In this document: piece after piece, positions 57,897-64,000 of the stretch
How positions within the stretch are numbered: the first letter of the stretch is position 1
How the letters are laid out: every line of letters starts with the position of its first letter
Source: Gaiellasilicea sp963705515
GTDB lineage: Bacteria; Actinomycetota; Thermoleophilia; Gaiellales; Gaiellaceae
Assembly (NCBI GenBank): GCA_963705515.1
Contig: CAVPJV010000008.1
Span: 248,001-312,000, forward strand
Length of the DNA: 64,000 bases
Reading direction: 5' to 3'
Program-made: the position numbers and the translations under genes
The notes under the pieces: generated by a model
The model's database searches: none
Told to the model about the DNA's origin: nothing
Seen by the model: only the letters and a program-made list of their open reading frames with translations

Positions 57897-58616
57897 TCAG
57901 GCGGTGACGGCCGTGACCACACCCGCCACGAACGCGACGGCAAGCGTGAGCCGCCGGAAGGTTGCAGCGGGAAGCCGAAGGCCGAGGCTGGTGCCGATCG
58001 CGTTCGCGACGAGGACGCCCGGAAGCCACCACACGAAGGCGCGGCCGGCATCGCTGCTGAGCTGCCCTTCAAGCCCGAGGACGACGAGGCCGATCGCAGC
58101 CGTCGCGATGAAGTAGAGGGCGAGGTCGGCGATGAAGCCGCGGGCCGGAAGCCGTCGATGCGTCAGAAGCAGCGCCGGCGGGATCCCGATCAGGGACGTC
58201 GTCGTGCCGAGTAACCCGCCCGTGAAGCCGGCCGCGACGGACAGCCCGCGGACGCGAGGCGAGGGCTGACGTCGCTCGGACAGGGCAAGCGCCACAGCGG
58301 CGAGGGCGACCACGACGCCAACGGCCACCTGCAGGTCGTGCACGTCGACCGTGCCGAGTGTCCGCGAACCGATCCACAGGCCGGGGACTGCGCCCCCTAC
58401 GAGGAGCGCGACACGCCGCCGGTCGATCGCGCCCCGAAGCCGCCACGCCACCGGCAGCCGCGTCGCGAGTGAGATCAGCAGGTTAACGGTGACGACGAAC
58501 GGAAGCGAAAAGCCGGTGAGGAGGAGCGTCGGGGTGGCGATCAGCGCGAACCCGAAGCCGGAGGTGCCGGCGAGCAGCGAGGCGCCCGCGACGAGGAGTC
58601 CGCCCACGATCAGCAC
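57897..58616 (-). CDS. TauE/SafE-family permease
   Basis: 239 aa. Seven to eight helices with the TauE repeats GTSGFGFALIATPTLLLTGF and GGLLGTTTSLIGIPPALLLT. The family exports or imports sulfite, sulfoacetate and related anions. Function by homology only. It lies convergent with pip and is divergent from ridA. Confidence 0.88.
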   Translation of the reverse strand: MLIVGGLLVAGASLLAGTSGFGFALIATPTLLLTGFSLPFVVTVNLLISLATRLPVAWRLRGAIDRRRVALLVGGAVPGLWIGSRTLGTVDVHDLQVAVGVVVALAAVALALSERRQPSPRVRGLSVAAGFTGGLLGTTTSLIGIPPALLLTHRRLPARGFIADLALYFIATAAIGLVVLGLEGQLSSDAGRAFVWWLPGVLVANAIGTSLGLRLPAATFRRLTLAVAFVAGVVTAVTA

Positions 58617-58655
58617 GGCCGGCCGCTATCCGCCGCTGTCGCCAAACTGCGCCCC

Positions 58656-59060
58656 GTGGCCGGAGCGAACGCAGATCCGAGGGCGAGGCGCGGGCTCTCG
58701 ACGAAGGACGCATCGAAGCCGGTCGCCAGGTACAGCCAGGGGATCGCCGCCGCAGGCCTCGTCTTCACGGCCGGCCAGGGCGCGCACGACCCGGTGACGA
58801 ACGTGCTGCCGGACGGGATCGAGGCACAGACGCGACGCACGCTCGAAAACGTGGACGCGATCCTGCGCGCCGGTGGCGCCTCACTCGCGTCCGCGCTCAA
58901 GATCACGATCTACCTCGCCCACCGGCAGGACTACGCGGCGATGAACGCCGTGTACGACACGTACATGCCCGACGCCCCGGCCGTGCGCACGACCGTGCAG
59001 GCGGGTCTGGGCAAGGGCATGCTCGTCGAGATCGACGCGATCGCGCTCGCCGAGGGCTGA
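58656..59060 (+). CDS. RidA-family enamine/imine deaminase
   Basis: 134 aa from GTG at 58656. ARYSQGIAAAGLVFTAGQGA, QTRRTLENVDAILRAGGASL, ALKITIYLAHRQDYAAMNAV and YDTYMPDAPAVRTTVQAGLG followed by KGMLVEIDAIAL include the substrate-binding Arg (PAVRTTV) and Glu of RidA. It hydrolyses reactive enamines from PLP enzymes. Convergent with the aldehyde dehydrogenase gene and probably part of the same catabolic neighbourhood. Confidence 0.9.
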   Translation: MAGANADPRARRGLSTKDASKPVARYSQGIAAAGLVFTAGQGAHDPVTNVLPDGIEAQTRRTLENVDAILRAGGASLASALKITIYLAHRQDYAAMNAVYDTYMPDAPAVRTTVQAGLGKGMLVEIDAIALAEG

Positions 59061-59066
59061 GGCCGG

Positions 59067-60515
59067 TCAGCTCGCCGGGGCGTCCTGGTAGACGGTGACG
59101 ACGTCTGTGTAGAACTCGATCGCCGCACGGCCCTGCTCGTGCGGCCCCCAGCCGGAGCCCTTGATGCCGCCGAACGGGACGTGCACGTCGGCGCCGGCGG
59201 TCTGGGAGTTGACGTGGAGGATGCCAGCCTGCGCCTCGGTCGTGAACCGCTGCACCGCGCGAAGGTCGCGCGTGAAGATCGCGGCAGCGAGACCGAAGTC
59301 GACGGCGTTCGAGCGGCGCAGGCCCTCATCGAGGTCGGCGATGCGGTAGAGGGAGACGACCGGCCCGAACACCTCCTCGCAGGAGAGGAAGGCGTCGTCC
59401 GCGACGTCTTCGAAGACGGTCGGCGCGACCAGGTAGGCCTGGTCGTGGATGCGTCCGCCGCCGGCGAGCACGGTGCCGCCCTCGGCCCGGCCACGCTCGA
59501 CCGCCCCGAGGACGTCCTCGAGCGCGCCCTCGTTCACGAGCGGGCCGACCTCGGTCGCCGGATCAGCGGGGTCGCCGACGACGCCCGACTCCACCCGCGC
59601 GAGGAAGCGGCGCCGGAAGTCGTCGTACGCCTCGTCCTCGACGTAGATCCGCCGCGTCGCCGTGCACTTCTGACCCGCCGACCAGAAGGCGCCGGCGTAC
59701 GCAGCCTCGACTGCGCGGTCGAGCTCGGCGTCGGCCATGACAAGCAGCGGATTGTGCCCCCCGAGCTCGAGCTGGACACGGCAGTTGCGAGCCGACGCCT
59801 CCTCTCGGACGCCGTGACCGACGGGGACCGAGCCCGTGAACGACAGCGCGCGCACTCCGGCATTGCGAACGAGCTCTGCGCCCGCCTCGGACCCGGAGCC
59901 CGTGAGCACGTTGAGGACGCCCGGCGGGACGCCGGCCTCTGCGAGGCACTCCGCCAGGTGGAGCCCGGTGCGAGGCGCCTCGTAGCCGAGCTTGAGCACG
60001 ACGCCGTTGCCGTACGCCAGCGCGGGTGCCAGCTTCCAGACGGGGATCGCAGCGGGGAAGTTCCAAGGCGTGATCAGGCCGACGACACCCACCGGCCGCC
60101 TGCGAGTGAAGAGCGTCTGGTCCGGCACGGACGCCTCGTACACCTCGCCGGTCGGGCGCCAGCACTCGCCCGCGGCGAAGCGCAGGATCGTCGCGGCGCG
60201 GGACGCCTCCCCGCGTGCCTCGCGGAGCGGCTTGCCCATCTCCGCAGTCATGTCCTGGGCGACACGCTCTGCGCGCTCGTCGAGCGCCGCCGCGGCCGTC
60301 CGGAAGATCGCGGCACGCCGCTCCGCCGGCAGAGCGGCCCAGGCGGGCTGCGCCTCGCCCGCCGCAGCCACCGCGGCGGCCGCGTCGGCGGCGGTCGCCG
60401 CCGCGAACGTCCCGGTGACGACGTCGGGCCGCCACGGGCTCCGCTTCTCGTACGTGCGGCCGGACTCGCTCCCGCGCCACTCGCCGCCGACGAAGATCCC
60501 GAACGCCTCGCTCAC
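59067..60515 (-). CDS. NAD(P)-dependent aldehyde dehydrogenase
   Basis: 482 aa. It overlaps the lacI-type gene by GTGA. Catalytic Cys in SAGQKCTATRR, Glu in QLELGGHNPLLV, and the cofactor site GLITPWNFPAAIP and TGSVPVGHGV. It belongs near the alpha-ketoglutarate-semialdehyde/gamma-guanidinobutyraldehyde-type branch (ELGG followed by H, where Lys is usual). With Gfo/Idh and amidohydrolase genes opposite, it probably oxidises a semialdehyde from a sugar-acid or cyclic substrate. Confidence 0.9.
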   Translation of the reverse strand: MSEAFGIFVGGEWRGSESGRTYEKRSPWRPDVVTGTFAAATAADAAAAVAAAGEAQPAWAALPAERRAAIFRTAAAALDERAERVAQDMTAEMGKPLREARGEASRAATILRFAAGECWRPTGEVYEASVPDQTLFTRRRPVGVVGLITPWNFPAAIPVWKLAPALAYGNGVVLKLGYEAPRTGLHLAECLAEAGVPPGVLNVLTGSGSEAGAELVRNAGVRALSFTGSVPVGHGVREEASARNCRVQLELGGHNPLLVMADAELDRAVEAAYAGAFWSAGQKCTATRRIYVEDEAYDDFRRRFLARVESGVVGDPADPATEVGPLVNEGALEDVLGAVERGRAEGGTVLAGGGRIHDQAYLVAPTVFEDVADDAFLSCEEVFGPVVSLYRIADLDEGLRRSNAVDFGLAAAIFTRDLRAVQRFTTEAQAGILHVNSQTAGADVHVPFGGIKGSGWGPHEQGRAAIEFYTDVVTVYQDAPAS

Positions 60516-61540
60516 GCCGAACCCCGCAGCTGGAGTGTCACCGGCAGCGTCACGCGCCCGCCGCCCGCCGGCGGCTGCTCGCCGCCGAGACGGGCGATCA
60601 AGCTCTCAGCGCCGAGTCGACCGAGCTCGTACCCGGGCACGCGCACGGTCGTCAGCGGAGGATCGGCGAACTGCGCGAACTCGAAGTCGTTGAAACCCGT
60701 CACCGCGACGTCGTCCGGAACCCGAAGACCCCGGATCCTGGCTGCCTGGAGCGCGCCGAGAGCGAGAAGGTCGTTGCCGCACATCACCGCCGTCGGCGGA
60801 TCGGGGAGGCCGAACAGCCGCTCCGCCATCCGCGCACCATCGGTGGGATCCCAGACCCCGTCTGTCACCTCGAGCTCGGGTGCCGATACCCCGGCGGCGC
60901 TCAGAGCCTCGCGGTAGCCGCGCAGGCGCTCCTCGACCATCGGCCACGGTGTCCGGGTCGAGATGAACGCAATCCTCCGGTGCCCGGAGGCGAGCAGGTG
61001 CTCGGTCAGCTGCCGTGCTCCGGTCCGGTTCTCAGCGGTCACAGAGACGACCGGCACGCCGGCGGGGGCCTGCTCGAAGACGACGAAGCTGAAGCCGAGC
61101 TCGTCCACGCGGCGAATCGTCCGGCGCCGCACCGACGGTGCACCCGAGAGGAACAGGAACGCGCCGTCCACACGGTCCTCGAGCAGCGGCGAGAAGAGGC
61201 GGTCGGCGTCCTCGGGGTCCGGGCGCGCGGCCTGGATCAGGAGGGAGTATCCGCGGTCGCGGGCGACGTCGCCGATTCCGGCGATGATCAGGTCGGTCAT
61301 CGGGTCGGCGAGGAAGCGCGCCCCCTCGTCGAGGACGAGGAAGGCGAGCGTCATCGTCCGCTTCGCGCGCAGGCTCCGCGCGGCCGCGTTCGGCCAGTAG
61401 CCGAGCCGGTCCAGCTCGCGGCCGACCCGCTCCCGCGTCTCGACCGACATCAGGTTGAAGCGCCCGTTGACGTAGTTCGAGACCGTCTGCAGCGAGACGC
61501 CCGCCTTCCCGGCGACGTCGCGCATCGTCGGACGGCTCAC
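60512..61540 (-). CDS. LacI-family transcriptional regulator
   Basis: 342 aa from GTG at 61540. N-terminal HTH (MRDVAGKAGVSLQTVSNYVN followed by GRFNLMSVETRERVGRELDR) and hinge (PNAAARSLRAKRTMTLAFLV); sugar-binding fold with FSFVVFEQAP and VTGFNDFEFAQFADPPLTTV. It overlaps neighbours on both sides by GTGA, so it is cotranscribed between the exporter and dehydrogenase. A LacI-type operator at 62554 fits autoregulation. Confidence 0.93.
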   Translation of the reverse strand: MSRPTMRDVAGKAGVSLQTVSNYVNGRFNLMSVETRERVGRELDRLGYWPNAAARSLRAKRTMTLAFLVLDEGARFLADPMTDLIIAGIGDVARDRGYSLLIQAARPDPEDADRLFSPLLEDRVDGAFLFLSGAPSVRRRTIRRVDELGFSFVVFEQAPAGVPVVSVTAENRTGARQLTEHLLASGHRRIAFISTRTPWPMVEERLRGYREALSAAGVSAPELEVTDGVWDPTDGARMAERLFGLPDPPTAVMCGNDLLALGALQAARIRGLRVPDDVAVTGFNDFEFAQFADPPLTTVRVPGYELGRLGAESLIARLGGEQPPAGGGRVTLPVTLQLRGSA

Positions 61541-62556
61541 GACCACACCACCGTCACCCCCGCGTACGCGACCAGCGCAACGATCACCCACGACGAGAGC
61601 CCGAGCACGAGCGGACGCCCGCCGACGGCGAGCAGCCGCCGCAGCTCCACCCGGGCCCCGACGGCGAAGAGGGCGACGGCGAGCAGGACGGTCTTGGCAT
61701 CGGCGAGCACCGGTAGCAGCCCCGCGGGCACGAGGCCTGCGCTTCGCAGCGCCGCGGCGGCGGCGAACGCGAGCACGAACGGCGGCACGAGGCGCCACCG
61801 CGAGACGTGTGCGCTCCGTCCCTGCCTCCAGGAGATCCACGCGATCAGCGGTCCGAGCAGGAGCACGCGCGTGAGCTTGACGACGACCGCAGTCGCCACT
61901 GCGACGCCGCCGACGGCGGATGAGGTCGCCACGACCTGCGCGATGTCGTGCACGCTCGCGCCCACCCACGCGCCGTAGTCGTGCTCGCTCATCCCGAGCA
62001 GGCGGTTCAGCGCCGGCAGCAGCACGATCGCAAGGCTGCCGCAGAGCGTCACCAGCGCGATTGCGTACGTCACCTCCTCCTCGTCCGCGTCGCTGATGCC
62101 CCGGGCCGCTGCGATCGCGGACACGCCGCAGATCGAGAAGCCCGTGGCGACGAGGAGCGCAAGGCCGTCCGAGACGCCGAGCCGCCTCCCAGCCCAGAGC
62201 GTTCCGAAGAAGGTCGCGACGACGACGACGACCACGACGAGCAGGCCGCGCCCGCCGAGTGTCAGCATGTCCTGGAGCACGAGCTCGAAGCCCAGCACGA
62301 CGATGCCAACCCGCAGGAGCGTCCCCGACGCGAGCGCGAGCCCGGGGCGGACAGAGACCGGTACGCCGACGGTGTTCGCGACGAGGAGGCCGAGCACGAG
62401 AGCGGCGAGGACGACCGGGACCCCGGGCAGCAGCCGGTGGACGAGCAGCGCGGCGAGGAAACCCGCCGAGGCCAGAGCGAGGCCCGGACCGACGCGCCGC
62501 AGCGCGCCCACAGCGCGGACCCGGCGAGGGACGGGCGTCGCAGGCACCTGGGTCAC
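61537..62556 (-). CDS. YeiH-family (UPF0324) putative sulfate/anion exporter
   Basis: 339 aa from GTG at 62556 (GTG at 62550 or further codons possible). Ten to eleven helices; VLRVGIVVLGFELVLQDMLT-like text LLRVGIVVLGFELVLQDMLT, ATGFSICGVSAIAAARGI, CGSLAIVLLPALNRLLGMSE and GAWVGASVHDIAQVVATSSA are the family signature. Substrate is not established. First gene of the YeiH-LacI-aldehyde dehydrogenase unit; the operator overlaps the start, so the true start may lie downstream. Confidence 0.88.
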   Translation of the reverse strand: MTQVPATPVPRRVRAVGALRRVGPGLALASAGFLAALLVHRLLPGVPVVLAALVLGLLVANTVGVPVSVRPGLALASGTLLRVGIVVLGFELVLQDMLTLGGRGLLVVVVVVVATFFGTLWAGRRLGVSDGLALLVATGFSICGVSAIAAARGISDADEEEVTYAIALVTLCGSLAIVLLPALNRLLGMSEHDYGAWVGASVHDIAQVVATSSAVGGVAVATAVVVKLTRVLLLGPLIAWISWRQGRSAHVSRWRLVPPFVLAFAAAAALRSAGLVPAGLLPVLADAKTVLLAVALFAVGARVELRRLLAVGGRPLVLGLSSWVIVALVAYAGVTVVWS

Positions 62557-62571
62557 TTGAACGATCAAGTG
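62554..62571. promoter_or_regulatory. LacI-type operator
   Basis: CACTTGA, ACGA, TCAAGTG: 7-bp perfect arms with a central CG, the form used by LacI-family regulators (TTGA-WCGW-TCAA). It sits between the divergent YeiH/LacI and Gfo/Idh genes and covers the -35 region of the latter. Confidence 0.7.
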
Positions 62572-62585
62572 GGCATCAGTATCGC
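62557..62585 (+). promoter_or_regulatory. candidate promoter of the Gfo/Idh gene
   Basis: -35 TTGAAC (62557-62562) and -10 TATCGC (62580-62585) with a 17-base spacer; the -35 lies inside the operator. A start point near 62592 would leave about 11 untranslated bases before GTG. Confidence 0.45.
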
Positions 62586-62602
62586 ATGTTAGGGTCGGCC
62601 CG

Positions 62603-63604
62603 GTGAGCGACGCAGCCCTCCGGATTGCGCTGGTCGGCCTTGGCGACATCGCCGTACGCGCCCACCTGCCGGCGCTCGCCGGCGAGCCGCGCGCCGCGCT
62701 GGTGGCCGTCACCGACCTCGAGGAGGAGCGCCTCGCGGCCGCGCCCGAGGGCGTGCGCCGGACGACGGACGTCGCGTCCGTGCTGACCGACCCCGAGATC
62801 GACGCTGTCGTCATCGCCACGCCTCCCGCCGCCACGCCCGGTCTCGTGCGGGACGCGCTCGACGCCGGCAAGTGGGTACTCGCGGAGAAACCGCTCGGGC
62901 TCTCGGTCGCCGAGACGGCGGCCGTGCGCGCGGCGCGCGGTGCAACGGAGCGGCTCCAGATCGGGCTCACCTACCGGCATCACCCCGCGGTCGACCGGCT
63001 CCGCGAGCTGATCGCGGAGGGAGCGCTCGGGCGGCCGCTGCTGATCCAAGCCGCGATCTGCGACGAGCCGGCGAACCCGGAGCAGGACCCGCACGGCTAT
63101 GCACGCCGGCTGCGCTCGCTCGAGCGGATCCCGCCGATCGTCTCGGACGGCGTCCACGCGTGCGACCGGATCAACTACCTCCTCGGCGAGCCGCCGGTCG
63201 ACGTGACCGGCTGGAGCATGCGCACCGATCCCACATACGCGACCGCAAACGTGAACGGCGGCATCCTCACCTACGCCGACGCAACCGTCGCGCGGCTCGA
63301 GGTCGTCTGGCTGACGCCGGTGCTGCCGCGGAGCCAGTTCGTCGTCACCGGGCCGAAAGGCCTCGCCACCCTCGACCCGCCGACGTTCCGACTCACGGTC
63401 GAGCTCGCGGACGGCACGACGGAGACCCACGAACCGCCCGGCGACAAGGCCGAGGTCTGCTTCGCGCTCCAGCTCGGGCGCTTCGTCGACGCAGCGCTCG
63501 CCGGCACGCCGCCGGTCCCGGGTCTCGACGAGGCGATCGCGAGCCTCGAGCTCGCGGAGCGGATCGCGCGCGCCGCCGGCGTCGGCCGGCTGGTGCCCGC
63601 ATGA
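62603..63604 (+). CDS. Gfo/Idh/MocA-family oxidoreductase
   Basis: 333 aa from GTG at 62603. Rossmann start LRIALVGLGDIAVRAHLPAL; the signature AEKPLGLS with catalytic Lys; GLTYRHHPAVDRLRELI and DGVHACDRINYLLGEPP, the latter with the conserved Asp/His pair. Family enzymes oxidise or reduce sugars or inositol derivatives with NAD(P). It overlaps the next gene by ATGA. Regulated with the divergent unit through the LacI operator. Confidence 0.93.
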   Translation: MSDAALRIALVGLGDIAVRAHLPALAGEPRAALVAVTDLEEERLAAAPEGVRRTTDVASVLTDPEIDAVVIATPPAATPGLVRDALDAGKWVLAEKPLGLSVAETAAVRAARGATERLQIGLTYRHHPAVDRLRELIAEGALGRPLLIQAAICDEPANPEQDPHGYARRLRSLERIPPIVSDGVHACDRINYLLGEPPVDVTGWSMRTDPTYATANVNGGILTYADATVARLEVVWLTPVLPRSQFVVTGPKGLATLDPPTFRLTVELADGTTETHEPPGDKAEVCFALQLGRFVDAALAGTPPVPGLDEAIASLELAERIARAAGVGRLVPA

Positions 63605-64000
63605 TCGACTTCCACGTCCACCAGCCTGCCGCCGCGGCCTACGGGCCGGCGGAGTACCTGGCGGCGATGGACGAGCTAGGCGTGGACGTCTCTGTCGTGT
63701 TCACGTATGAGGGGCTGCTGCGGCCGAGCGCGGCGGCCAACGACTCGCTCGCGGCGTGGGTCGCTCCGGCACCCGACCGACTCATCGCCTTCGCAACGGT
63801 CGACCCGCGCGACCCGGGCGCCTCGGCGGAGATCGAGCGCTGCGTGCGCGAGCACGGAATGCGAGGGGTCAAGCTCCATCCGTGGCTGCAAGGGTTCTCG
63901 GCGCACGACCCGGGCCTCCAGCGCGTCTGCGAGGCCGCGGGTGCGCTCGGGATCCCGATCCTCTTCCACGACGGGACGCCGCCGTTCTCGACCCCGCTCC
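63601..64000 (+). CDS. amidohydrolase (TIM-barrel, metal-dependent), 3' partial
   Basis: ATG at 63601; the gene runs off the window after ~133 codons. IDFHVHQPAAA carries the HxH metal ligands, VKLHPWLQGFSAHDP the Lys/His region, ILFHDGTPP the next His. It resembles amidohydrolase_2 (ACMSD/PTE-like lactonase) proteins. With Gfo/Idh and aldehyde dehydrogenase it suggests breakdown of a sugar lactone-like substrate, an inference from context. Confidence 0.88.
   Translation, partial: MIDFHVHQPAAAAYGPAEYLAAMDELGVDVSVVFTYEGLLRPSAAANDSLAAWVAPAPDRLIAFATVDPRDPGASAEIERCVREHGMRGVKLHPWLQGFSAHDPGLQRVCEAAGALGIPILFHDGTPPFSTPL

Noticed and set aside
1..64000. tRNA, rRNA and riboswitch genes
   Set aside because: Scanned for T-loop (GGTTCGANTCC-like) and rRNA-like stretches on both strands by eye; none convincing. 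A covariance-model search would be decisive.

Overview
The window is about 64 kb of high-GC DNA. It looks like an actinobacterial chromosome of the Thermoleophilia (Gaiellales/Solirubrobacterales) type. The pointers are frequent GTG/TTG starts with GTGA or ATGA overlaps, a futalosine-type menaquinone cluster wrapped around a Qcr (bc-type) complex, and Actinobacteria-typical families (SARP/AfsR regulator, ECF42 sigma with DGPF proteins, alpha/beta-hydrolase-cyclase fusion). The taxonomic placement is inference. I saw no rRNA or tRNA gene and no CRISPR array.

Core block 1 (1-17.5 kb): end of a GT87-type glycosyltransferase, a YmdB-type phosphodiesterase, an M23-like membrane-anchored protein, an AI-2E-family permease, the heme genes hemB-hemL, a large SARP/NB-ARC/TPR regulator, then ubiD - qcrA (Rieske) - qcrB - qcrC (subunit IV fused to cytochrome c) - ubiX - menG - polyprenyl diphosphate synthase - mqnA. 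The last set makes menaquinone and oxidises menaquinol, so quinone synthesis and its consumer are interleaved, largely with overlapping genes.

Accessory block (17.5-39.4 kb): mostly single small genes on both strands (GNAT, VOC, ABM-like barrels, DHFR-like, SnoaL-like, hydrolases). Many are separated by copies of a ~28-30 nt repeat that is always in the same orientation. One copy appears to be split by an IS110-family remnant. Embedded here is a redox operon (two small membrane proteins, ApbE, a b-type membrane protein, ferredoxin, ferredoxin reductase, NAD(P)H:ferric-reductase-like protein) divergent from a two-component system. Several genes here carry frameshifts.

Core/mixed block 2 (39.4-64 kb): GAP-family membrane protein, DUF1801 protein, signal peptidase I, small envelope proteins, PadR with a permease-prefix membrane protein, an AlkX-like glycosylase, a PAS-LuxR regulator, a collagen-like surface protein, truncated LtrA, an ECF42 sigma with two DGPF proteins, methyltransferase/cupin/YjbR, a ClC channel, prolyl iminopeptidase, a TauE-type exporter and RidA. 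It ends with a catabolic-looking locus (aldehyde dehydrogenase, LacI regulator and YeiH exporter, divergent from a Gfo/Idh oxidoreductase and an amidohydrolase) with a clear LacI-type operator between the divergent units.

At least ten genes across both blocks have one or more single- or double-base frame breaks within otherwise well-conserved protein sequence. Either the region contains many decaying genes or the assembly has indel errors. I report both possibilities.
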